Shown piece by piece: positions 53,282 to 64,000 of a stretch of 64,000 nucleotides of DNA. Source of the stretch: Loxodes magnus. Taxonomy: Eukaryota; Ciliophora; Karyorelictea; Loxodida; Loxodidae. The stretch lies in NCBI GenBank assembly GCA_946699065.1, contig CAMPDV010000118.1, positions 672,448 through 736,447 on the forward strand, in the 5' to 3' direction. Below the pieces are notes generated by a model, which was not told the DNA's origin, ran no database searches, and saw only the letters and a program-made list of their open reading frames with translations. The position numbers and the translations under genes were made by a program. Each line of letters begins with the position of its first letter. Position 1 is the first letter of the stretch.

Positions 53282-54668
53282 AAAAGAATCTTGTGACATC
53301 TTTTCAGAGTTGGAATTGCTTCGTTCACCTAAACATTATATAATGTTATTAAAAGTTTTTCTAACTCTTTCTGCTTTCATTTTTCTTCAGCTAGATCATC
53401 TTCGTCATCAGTTTATTCCCTTCTAATCTTCAATTTACTCTTTTTATTCTTTTCCTTCCTCATTTTATGTATTCTCACCATCCTTTTCTTGGTCTTTCAC
53501 TTCTTTTCCCTTAATCTCAGAGCTTTTTAATAAATAATATTTTTCCAATTCGAATAATTCTAATTTTCTTTTAAGAAACACCCTATGAAAAATCTGTATC
53601 TGCAGATCAATATATTCTAATTTGTTTTTTGCAAATTAATGATATAATTTTGGTCGAAGATTATTAATCTTCTAATGTCGCATTACCCAATCTTCGCTAT
53701 TTGTCATTCTCTCACAATTCTATATAGTAATCACAATCCGAATTGGTTCGAATGAATCAAATTTTCCACAGATAAAATAGTAATTCTCTATTAAATAATT
53801 TTTATCTAGAATTTATTTGTGAAAGTTGTAGTTTTAGTTCTTAGTTTGTATACACCAATTATTTATTTTCGCTACTATTATTTAATTTGGATAGATAATT
53901 TAAGGGAATTAATATTATTATTCTAGTTAGTCTATAAATAACTTGGCTAAATCCTTTTAGTCTTAAGTAGTTACTTTAAAAATTATGATGAATTTTACTT
54001 TTAACATATTTCGTAAAAGTATTAATGCTACTATTATATTTCTAATTATTATGCCTATTTCGTGGTATTCAGATAGTTTTGCTATTTAATCTCTATATTA
54101 ATATCCTTCTTATCAGTTATTCTTAATAAAGGATCCTATTATTTATTAGGGAATATTTATACTTTATTATCGTATTTTGTAAAAATATCTAAAAAACCTA
54201 AGAGCTTAGTATAATTAAATGGCATTCAGTTAAGATCTATTTAATAAGACTCATTAAAAGTATTTTCAGGTGCTTAAGGACTTTTCTTGCTATCAATCTA
54301 ATACTTTTAGCAAATTTATTGAAGTAATTCCATTTAAGATAGATCAATGTGCTAGTTCACCACATTCTGTTTTAGAGGCGTCAACATTATGAACAAAGTC
54401 TGAAAGTGATAAGGCGTCACATTTTTATATCTTGATATATTTACTCACAAAACTAAGATTTAAATAAGTAAAATTTAAGTAAAAAGTGTAGAGTAATAAA
54501 ATCGCAAGAGTAAACTATTAGCGATTCTTTTTTATTTTAAAATAAAGAAATTCCTATCAAAAGTTTGAACATAGGAGATGCTTCATTACTTCTAAAACAT
54601 AATTTGAGTCTCTAAAATTATAACCTTTTGGCAATATTATAAACCTATTAAGAAAATTATTTAATATT
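53282..54668 (-). mobile_element. LINE ORF2 3' fragment, minus strand, unit C
   Basis: Same 3' fragment as in A and B, carrying more substitutions than the B copy, for example TAGTAATCACAATCC for TATTAATTACAATCC near 53727 and ATTTATTTGTG for ATTTATTTGCG near 53812. The Cys-rich motif is still recognisable on the minus strand. Confidence 0.7.
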
Positions 54669-55671
54669 AATCATTAAAATAACTGTTCGCCTTCCGGCTT
54701 AATTGAAGTTTTAAATGTATAAAATCTCCTTTCCTGCATGTTCGTTCCTTGTGCTCTTTTTCCTGGACTTCTCTCTTTTTAATTGAGCTAAGAATTTGTT
54801 TTTTCCAGATTTTCCCATTTCCCGATGGGAAGAATTCCGTCGCTCGCCATTTCAGTTGCTATTAGTTAATATTAATCCAAATATTCATTCTTATTCTTTT
54901 CTATTGGGGACATTTTCGCCATAGATGTCAAGTGCTGTTGCAAATGTAACATCTTTTTCTTGCTCTCGGAAATGTCTTTTCTTGTTTCTCTATTTCCATT
55001 GGAATTCCTTAAGAAGGCTTCTTTTCTTAATTTAAGTCTTGAATCTAATTTTACTCAGTTTTTCTCGTCTTGCATTACTCAAATTTCATTCTCTAAACTT
55101 GTCATTTGCTCATAAACTCCGGCTTTGCTCTTCGATCTACCATATGGGCTTCATCATCATCTTCATGATTTATAAAATCCTGACTTAATACAAACATCTC
55201 TTCCTTCTGGGAGTTTAATTCCTCTTCGAGTTTTTTTATGTTTCTAATAAGTTGATGAATCAGCTGTTTCATCTACTCAGAGTTCATTTGTTCTATTTCA
55301 ATGATGTCTAAATCAAAGGTAATAGGATCTATATTGAATTATCGTACTTTACCTTCTTCGTTTATTTCTTCGTTATCATTTTTATCGATTCAGTTGAGTG
55401 GTCTCTTTTTTCAGTTAATTGAGGCGTTGAGAGCTGTGGCAACTTTTCTGTTCTGAATTTTTGTCTCAATTTCTGCTTGTGCTTTGATGGAAGAAGTCCG
55501 CTTTATTTTAATTTGTAGGAGTTAGTATTTTTTATTAGTTCTTCTAATTTATTAGATAGTTCTGGTTATTTTGATTAAGAAGAGCGTTAAGTTGAAGAAG
55601 ACGTGGTGAGAATATGTGCTTCTGGTTTTCTCTCCTGTTCTGAGGTGGTAAAAAAAGGCTTCTTGAAGCCA
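54669..55671 (-). pseudogene. LINE ORF1 CCHC block, unit C (single copy)
   Basis: Single block, closest to the unit B block, with its own changes (ATCTTTTTCTTGC near 54951, GAAATGTCTTTTC near 54970, and CAATGATGTC near 55301). The knuckle and the in-frame TGAs are retained. It ends at the same palindrome and head-to-head join, here to the unit D LINE. Confidence 0.65.
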
Positions 55672-58600
55672 GGCATTTTTAATTTTTAATTATATGATAA
55701 TAAAAAATAAATAAGTTAAATATAAAACATGATTCAAATAATAACTAAATATAAAAGATTAAGATTGACATATAAATATCAATTGAATTGGAAGTAAACA
55801 AACGAATGTGGAAGAATTCATTAAGGAAAATTAAATAGAACATATTATCAATAAATGAGACTTTATAAAAACATTAATTTCCACAAATTTTAATTAATGG
55901 TTGTAGAATGTATTTTAAGAATTCTGACAAAGGAGTTGGAAGTTGTTTAATTGTAGGAGATTAACTTAACAGTACAGAGTTATCCAGAACAGATGAAGAA
56001 TAGGATAGATTCATAACAATTAAATTAGATGATGCTTATATTACATCTTGTTACATGCCGGATAACAGTAAAAGGGAAAAGGTTAAAGAAGAAGCATGTG
56101 AACATTTAAATACATTTTTTAATTAATTTCAGACAATCCACATATATTGCTAGGAGATTTCAATGCTTTACTTGTTGATTACGGAAATAATCCAGATAAT
56201 AATAATAATAATAATAAATTTGATTATAGAGCGCGTAGCACACTCGTTGGTGCGCAGCTCTTTAAAAAATGTTTCATACTGACAAGAATGTTTGTTACTG
56301 ATAAAATTATCAGATTCTGATAAATCTTGTTCAATACTGGTATAATTATTCAGTACTGATAAAAATGTTAATACTGATATAATTTCAGAATACTCGTAAT
56401 CTTTAATACTTGTTGGCGGTTCAAGGACATGGCAGGGTTACGTCTCATTGCATCACCAAAACAGAGAATGATATGTGTCAATTATGGGTACTTAAATTCC
56501 CCACCTCTGATGAAGCTCGCAAAAATAATTCCCTTTTATTTCCAGAATTAAAAACTCAAGTAAGCCAGTGCCGAAAGTCAAACTAGCAGATGTCTCGAGG
56601 CCAAGCCAAAACAGAGGAAGACATAAAGTCGATTATGGGTACTTAGCTTCCCCTACCTCTGATGAAGCTGCCCCTTGTTGTTCACCTTTGAACAACTATG
56701 GCGATTTAATAAATATATATAATAATTATGATAACACAAATAGATTTCAAGAATTTTTTATATAAAATGATCTAGAAATATTAAAATTAAGAGTGCTAAT
56801 ACATGTATACACAAAGGTACTGGATTTAATTACTACAATGATTATATTGTTATAAATAATAATTTAAACTGTAATTAATTTGCTAATTTTCAGTCACATA
56901 ATGATAGTTTATTTACTGATCATATTCCTATCACAATTGATTTCATTTCTAATATATCCATTCATATGGAAAAGTAAATATAATAAAAATATAAATAAGT
57001 AGACTTTGAGATCCAATTGATAGGAAGAAATATCAAGATTCTTTCCTTTGATCTTATATTGAATTCTTTCAAATTGATAGTAATAATGTAGAAGGATAAT
57101 ATTTATGCATAAAAAGCAATATAGAAGATAATGCAGACCTAATTTAGTATCATTTATTCCTATTCCAAAATATAAGAAACTTACTAGAGTTTTAGCAAAC
57201 AAATATATTTAGGCAAAAAGAGCAAGTTCACTGTATAAAATAACTCATGTATAATTTTGAAGAGTCAATCAATAAGTTATCAATCTTCATTAAGCAGCTA
57301 TAGGACTTTGAAAAACTTCATACATCACTTATGAAGATTTAGAAAAAACAAGGTCAAAAAAAATTTCTACTTCTTAATGAAAATGCAAAAGATATGTTTT
57401 CCTAAGCCAAGAAAATTCTTAATCCTAGAATAAAAAACTAAATGAATTTAAACTAATAAAAAATAAGATTAATTCGTTAACTAATGAGAGAACTTTGTAT
57501 TCGATAAACATGAAAAACTCACTTAATAGTAAATTGATATAAGTAACAAGAGAATTGATCAAATTTACGAAAATATTGAAGAGATATAAAAGAAATAACC
57601 TTCACATTGCTAAGGATTTGATCTCTTTACTATTGAGGAAATTAAAGAAGCTATAAAAGAAATTCAAAATGGAAAAGCAGCAGGTCCAGATGGAATTAAA
57701 GGAGAATTGTTGAAATATGGAGGCAATTATTTAACTTTAATACTTCGTTCCTTTTTGAATAATATGTTTAGACTTGCAAAAATTCCTGATGAGCTCAACA
57801 AATCAATAATCATCCGATTTTTTAAAATGGAAACAAAGATGATTGAAAGAATTGACGACCAATCTCTTTTATAACACTATACTGAAATTGTTATGATAGA
57901 ATATTCTCAAAAAGATTATATTAGTTAATATATTAAAGGAACTTAATCCATCAGAGTTAAATGGGATTTTTAAAATAGAAATAGACTACTCAGTAAATTT
58001 GAGTAATATAATAAATAATAGATTTATTTCGAAAGTAAACCAAAGGAAAAACAAAACTAATAGCAACTTTGATTGATGTGGAAAAAATGTTCGACTCAAT
58101 AGAAAGAAAGTTGCTTTTTCATCACCTGAAACGAGTCAAGTTACCATTAGGATTGATATTAGCATTTGAATCTTTCTACAAAAATCTAAGTTCTTAATTC
58201 CTTATAGATGGAAACTTTTCTAAAAAACTTAAATGTAGCAATGGAGTAATGTAAGGAAGTTCGCATGTATCAGTGTTAGCGTTATTGTATTATGATATTG
58301 TTATCAGATATATAGAAAGTAAAGGAAATAGTATTGGATTCAAATGTAACAGCTTCAATAATAGTTTTACTTGCAGAGGATGGGCAGATGACTTAATACT
58401 CCTTTCAAAATCTAAAAAAACATGTAAAAATTAACAGATGAAACAAATAGAGTTTTGAATTGAACTTAGCTTAAAATAAAAGCCTCTAAATGTGAATCAA
58501 TTCAGTTTCTAAAAAAGCATAAAAGAAAAGAGGAAATTTAAATTTGAAGATTGGAAATCAGGTTATCGCTCAAAAATAGCAAGTTTCATATATTTAGGAG

Positions 58601-59340
58601 CATTCGTTTTATAAAGTAACCGCTTAAAGAATAAAAGGATGCCCACTGCAAAGTTATTTATAGAATAATTCTAATAAAAATAATAATTACTGTAAATATC
58701 CTATCCGAAATTAAATAAATAATATCCAAGAGAAATAATTAGTATATACAAACTCAGAATATAAGGCTACAACTTTCGAAAAAATCTCCAAGACAGACAT
58801 TATTCTATCGAGAATCCCTACTGCATATGTGGAGAATTTGATAAGTTTGAGCATATTCTGGATTGCGATTGCTATATAGACATGCGGGAATGGATAATAG
58901 CAAAGGATTAGGTGATATTAGAAGACTAATATCATATGACCAAAACTATATCAATTAATTTCCAAAAAACAAATTAGAATACATTGATCTACAAATAAAA
59001 AATTTTCATAGGATGTTAATTAAAAGAGATTAGAATTATTTGAACTGGAAAAAGATGATTGATTAGAAAATTCTGCAACTAAGGGAGAAGAAATTAAAGA
59101 TCAAGAAAAAGATGAAGAGAATGAGGAAGATAAAGAGGACGAAGAAGAACATGTGAGTAAAAGAAAGAATAGAGAAATAAACTGACGAAGAAGATGATCA
59201 AGCTGAAGAAGAAGATTAAGATGAAAGTTTGAAGAAATGAAAAACTTTTAAATAAAATTGTATCATCTTGAATTGAAGGAAGCAATTCCAACAATGAAAA
59301 GATGTTACAAGACAATTTTAGTTAAATTTAAATAAGTATA
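55672..59340 (+). mobile_element. Decayed LINE (EN-RT), unit D
   Basis: Same element. It keeps GPDGI (near 57680), which fits the RT family consensus better than the DPDGI of the other units, and has the motif-A Val variant (IDVEKMFDSIER near 58072) shared with unit B. Its 3' end (TATATAAAAATTAATGCAGTC near 59387) follows unit A rather than B or C. The reading frame is still broken at several points. Confidence 0.85.
56218..56704 (+). other. GC-richer insertion splitting the endonuclease, unit D
   Basis: Same block as at 1549-2035, with the hairpin, the TACTGATA-like motifs and the 37/38-bp direct repeat conserved. It shares TGTGTCAATTATGGG with unit C. Confidence 0.5.
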
Positions 59341-59524
59341 ATGTTTATTAAACAGAATATATACTTACTCACTTTAAAGATGCTTATACTATATAAAAAT
59401 TAATGCAGTCTTGCAAAGCAAAGATAAGTAGAAAGTATTGAACTTGGAATTTATTTAAGTTTTACTTAATTTTATTTAATATTTATTAAAGAGAAAAGTT
59501 TAATTTTAGAGTTTCTAAGTTATA

Positions 59525-62500
59525 TCACCAACTTGTATTTTTTTCGATCCAGCCAGGCTTGTTATCATGCTTAGTCCTATGTCTTCTTATGAGCATTTTT
59601 CTTACTTCATCATAAATTAGAATAAAAATGAAGAAAGGAAAAGCAGGGAGACAAAAATGTTCAAATTATAAATCTCTCGTTCCAAGTCTTACTGCAATTT
59701 GTGGCTGATAACATATGAAAGCTGCTAGAACTATTTCAAAAATAATCCCTAGGTTAGCCATATTATTTTTCATTCCTTATTAAAAAAGACTCAACTTTCT
59801 AGTTTTAGCTACTAGCAAGCAACTAACTTAAACTACTACAATACTTACAAAAAAGGCACTCTGAGCATGTCTTAATGCTTCTGTTGTATAGCAAATTGCA
59901 TGACCTGAAACATACGAATCTCTATGAACTCTACATTATGACCATTCTTCATCAGCTCTATTTAAGTACCATATTCTCAGGTCATATTTATTATCTGAAT
60001 CAGTTATAAAATCTACAGTATCCTACTTAGAATCAAAATTTAGAGGGTCTTCATTAAATTTTTCCCATGCTATAGAATTTCCTTTGAATCTATCTAGAGG
60101 ATCATATAAATCAGTATGATGAGGTTTTATTCCTTTTTCTTTAACCATGAAAAATAAAGTAGAAGGATAAAAGCCATAGTCATTCATTACTAAAAAAGTA
60201 AGTATAAAATCCTGCACAAGCTTGGAATATTCCTATTTACATATAACTTCAATACATTAATCTTATATTAACAAGATGATCAGTAGCTGCATTTCTTGGC
60301 TTTCTTTACATAATATCAAGTTCAGAAGGCTCGTAAGCTAAAGAAATTGCAGGCCACATATTTGTTGTAATATCAACACAAAGAATTAGAATAGTTGAAA
60401 GAGGTAAAGGAATTTAGCAGATAATGAATATAATGAAAGGGAAAAGTTCTGGAACATTGGAAGCTAATGTATACGCAATTGATTTCTTTAAGTTATCAAA
60501 AAATAAGTCTTCCTTCTTCTATTCCTGCTACTATCGAAGTAAAATCATCATTTAATAGTAGCATATCTGCGGCATCTTTTGCAAAATCAGATCCTATTTT
60601 TCCCATAGCTATACCAATATCCGCTTTTTCTATCGCTGGAGAATCATTAACTACATCACTTGTTACTGCAACTATATGTTTTAGTTTTTGACATCCTTCT
60701 ACAATAATCAATTTCTGAGCAGGTGTCGTTCTAGCAAAGCTACATTCTTTTTTAAGAAGCCAACTTTCTAAAGCTTTTCCTCTTTCTTCTTCAGGTTTAT
60801 TTTCATCTTTTCCACACTCTTTAGCCAGTTTATCTCCATGAATAATTACACATTCTGCTTCTTCAATTGCTTAATCTTCTAATCTTTCTCTTTCAACTGG
60901 ATCGTTTATTTTAGTAATATCAATTCCTTTTTCTGCAAGTACATCGAAGTTTGTTTTTCCAGTAAGAATTCCAACATCTTTAGCAATCAATTCTGCTGTA
61001 CCAGGTTAATCACCAGTGATCATAATAACTTTTATACCTATGGAACGGCACAAAGCAACAGCTTCAGGAACTCCTTGACGAGGTGGGTCCACAAAAGAAA
61101 TAAGCCCAGTGAAAATAAACTCATATCTACAAGCTTCAATTTCTAATTTTATTTGATCCATATCGAGTTCCTAAAATTTACTCTTTGGCTAATACATATA
61201 AGCAAATCCTTAAGCTCTTTCTCCTCTTCTACCTAAGTATAAGTTAGTAGACTTAAAATCTTCTTCCCAACTATTATCTTTAGGCATTTCTTTCTTATTT
61301 GCAAGAGCTTTAGTACAAAAAGACCATACTTTTTCAGGAATTCCTTTCAATAAAAATAAATAATCGTAAGGTCTAAATTTATCTTCAATAATAGTAAGTG
61401 CATATTTATGGCTTGATGAAAATGGAATTGCTGCAGGTTAACCTTCTGTATTTAAGGCTTTTGGATATTTTCTTCTCATTTCAAGAACATCTTAAATAGG
61501 TTAGAAAAATTTGACTAAAGCATTTTCTGAAGCATCAGAGTTTACTTTTCTCTCTTTCCATTTTTTAGATTTCTCTTCTTATTCATATTATTAAGCTCTT
61601 TTAGCTTCTTCTTATTGTATCTTTTAATTATCATAATGTAAACGAGCTTTATCTTTTTCTGTTAATCCTTTTTCTGCTGGAATAGAGTAATCAAATTCTC
61701 CTTTATTATTTACTACTGCAATCACTTGTAACATTTAAAATGTTGGATTTTCTTCGTCATATTCTGCCTTTTCGTTTTATTTTAGGTCTTCTTTTGTAAC
61801 TGCTCTAATTGGATTTTTCTTATCATACCACATTGAACTTACAGACATTGTATTTTGAGTTAGAATTCCTGTTTTTTTCCGAGCAAATACAAGTAGTGGA
61901 GCCTAATGTCTCCACTGATTCTAAATTTTTTACAAGTACTTGCTTTTTCGCCATTCTTTGAGCAGTAAGTGTAAGAGAGACTGCTACAGTTGCTATTAAA
62001 CCTTATGGGACATTAGCTACAATAATTGCAATAGCAAATGTAAGGCAAGTAATAATAGGATAACCATAGATAAAACTTAAAACGAAAAAAACTATACCAT
62101 AACTTATAGCAACAGCACTAATCATTTTTATAAAACGATTTATTTCTCTATGAAGAGGAGTTTCTTCAGATTGAGTACTTTATGCCTTATTAGCTATTTA
62201 TCCAATGACTGTATTATCTCCTATATTTATTACTATTCCTCTACAGTATCCTTCTTTACAAAGTGTACCGAAAAATGCCAGGTTTTCAGTTTCAAGTGGA
62301 TTTTCAGAAGTTTACATGTGAGATCTTTTAAGAGCAAGATTTTCGCCTGTTAACGAAGAATTATCTACTTTCATATAACGAGCTTCAATCACACGAATAT
62401 CCGCAGGAATTCTAGTCTCCTGGTCTTATTTCAACAACATCTCCTAACACAATTTTTGAGGTAGGTAATTAAATCATTCTACCCTCTCGAATAACTATAG

Positions 62501-63284
62501 CTTATGGTGGTACAAAGTTTTTAAAGCTTGCTACGTCAGAAGAAGATTTGCTCTCTTAATAAAAACTAAATATTCCAGTACCTAAAACAATAATGGCAAT
62601 GACAACTCCTAGATATAAGTTAGTTGGATCAGAAGGAGACAATCCATATCCAATAAAACAAAGTACACATCCAGTCCATAGTAATAAACTAGAGAATCCA
62701 GTTAATTACTTGAAAAGTAATACATACCATGGAGTTCTAGGCTTTTCAGTTATAGCATTATCTCCATCTCTCAGCAAACGCTCTTTTACCTATTAAAATG
62801 TTAATCCTTATGAAAAATCTTCAAGTCCAAGATCTTCTAAAAGCATTTCTAAAGGTATTTTGTGATCATCCATATCTCTAAGCTTTTCATAAGCTTCTTT
62901 TCCCTTTTCTTTTTTATGTTTAACCTTGGCTTTAGGAATGTCTTTTTTTTCTTGAAGTTATTTCATTTGTTCTTAAGACTCTAATTACTACTTAAGCTTA
63001 GTAAATGTGCCAATAATATTGCTTGATTGATTTTTATCCAATTAAGGTGGTAAATCATAATCCGGAAGAGGCTGATACTCTTTCTCAAGACCTAATCCAC
63101 TACTTAATCTTTTATTTAATCCAGGTTGAGCTTCTTAATCGGTAGTCTACTTATTAATAGTGCTAGATTGTTTTTTTTGCAAACCAGTAGAGGTTTCATT
63201 ATCTTATACACCATAGGTCTATTTTTAGGCTTGCGAATCTAAAATATTCTAATTTGTATTTTGGTTAGTTTTCAGTTGTTCCAT
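59525..63284 (-). pseudogene. Type IIC P-type ATPase relic with four extra bases, unit D
   Basis: Same altered motifs and the shared TGA before M7. The A/C frameshift is absent. Four single-base insertions break the frame: an extra A near 60190, an extra A near 60500, an extra T near 61870 beside the SEKTG codons, and an extra G near 62415 (TTCTAGTCTCC for TTCTATCTCC). Three are in homopolymers and one is not. The length of 3760 bases equals the unit B length plus the 3-base codon and these four insertions. Confidence 0.88.
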
Positions 63285-63981
63285 TTTTAGATTTTATAGT
63301 GTTCTTTTAGCCTTAAATAAGAATTTTAAATAGCTGCTTAAAATTTAATTAAAAGGGAATAATAATCATAATTTGATGAATTGTTTTTATTGGAGTAACT
63401 TTACCTATTTTATAAAAGTAGTAGGTACATTAATATTATAAAAAGACTAAAGATAGTTACTTTAAAAATAACTAAGACACTATCTTAAATATCTATAAAG
63501 CTAAACTTTTCTTAGTTTAATACAGAATAAATTAATATAAAGTAAAATCCTAAATTTATTTTAGATCAATTAGCATAACTTCAAATACTTAGTCTATATT
63601 CATGTATATTGAATTGTTGCTTTGTCTAAGAGATTTAGCTATTAAAGGCAATAATAAATTACTTTCAAATATTAAAATAGTTATTTTACGTATATTAGAT
63701 TAAGAATCAAAACTTAAAAGAAGCATTTCATATAAAGCAAATATTTATAAAGCTAAAAGAAAATATACTTTCAGATATTAATGTTCCTATTTAAAATAGC
63801 ATTTTGTACTAATAGTCAGAAAACAATAACTCAAATATAATCCTAGATGGAATATTAGATATAAATAAGTAATTGTTTATAATTAAAAATAGAATTTATC
63901 TAAATTTATTCCTTTAATATCATTTAAATCTTTTAAGAATTAATTCAACTATAAATGCTTTTTATTCAATTGTTTTTATGA
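63285..63981. other. Intergenic region between ATPase relic and MLF-like gene, unit D
   Basis: AT-rich, equivalent to 8614-9310, and indistinguishable by eye from unit A. No gene or RNA signal. Confidence 0.55.
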
Positions 63982-64000
63982 TCAAAGCTTGGCTATAGGC
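63982..64000 (-). CDS. MLF-like protein, last six codons only, unit D
   Basis: Only the TGA stop and the codons for the C-terminal residues fall inside the window; the rest lies beyond its end. Identified by exact match to the same stretch in units A, B and C. Confidence 0.7.

Larger units (their letters stand above)
40840..55671. repeat. Composite tandem unit C (14832 bp)
   Basis: This is a complete copy with the same order as unit B. It shares an ATPase frameshift and several LINE variants with unit A. Its own changes include three single-base indels in the MYND-RING gene and one extra G in the ORF1-like relic near 52241. Confidence 0.95.
55672..64000. repeat. Composite tandem unit D (partial, cut by the window end)
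   Basis: This is a fourth copy, truncated in the last 19 bases of the MLF-like gene. Its ATPase has four single-base insertions, three of them in homopolymers. Its LINE keeps the family motif GPDGI (near 57680), where the other units read DPDGI, so it preserves a less decayed state at that site. Confidence 0.93.

Overview
The window looks like ciliate nuclear DNA. It is AT-rich, and the recognisable proteins only read through if TAA and TAG mean glutamine and TGA is the normal stop. The clearest case is at 5109-5114, where two consecutive TAA codons sit exactly at the conserved Gln-Gln of the Na+/K+-ATPase C-terminal region (FQQGMKN). Genus cannot be fixed from this sequence. The density of decayed LINE elements would suit germline (micronuclear) DNA, but that is inference.

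The window is a head-to-tail array of one composite segment of about 14.83 kb: unit A (1-26018, start missing), unit B (26019-40839, 14821 bp), unit C (40840-55671, 14832 bp) and unit D (55672-64000, cut by the window end). Each unit carries, in order: a decayed plus-strand LINE (endonuclease, reverse transcriptase, C-terminal Cys-rich motif); a minus-strand type IIC (Na+/K+-like) P-type ATPase relic; a minus-strand MLF-like protein; a divergent plus-strand MYND/coiled-coil/RING protein; a minus-strand coiled-coil ORF1-like relic; a minus-strand LINE ORF2 3' fragment; and a minus-strand ORF1 block with a CCHC zinc knuckle that abuts, head to head, the LINE of the next unit.

Unit A differs from the others in two large ways. 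A short (AAT)6 run inside the LINE endonuclease is expanded to at least 516 triplets (1-1548). The final ORF1 block is amplified into a 2547-bp tandem array (14828-26018: five blocks, four spacers), adding exactly 4 x 2547 = 10188 bp. Each spacer holds a Gln-rich coiled-coil gene with likely short introns that is absent from the other units.

The ATPase is a pseudoenzyme or pseudogene in all four units: the phosphorylated Asp is Glu, other catalytic and ion-site motifs are altered, and all copies share an in-frame TGA. Unit-specific frameshifts add to this. The MLF-like gene is intact in A, B and C. The MYND-RING gene is intact in A and B and frameshifted in C. Variants are shared in conflicting groupings (A+C against B+D, A+D against B and C, A alone), which indicates recombination or gene conversion between units.
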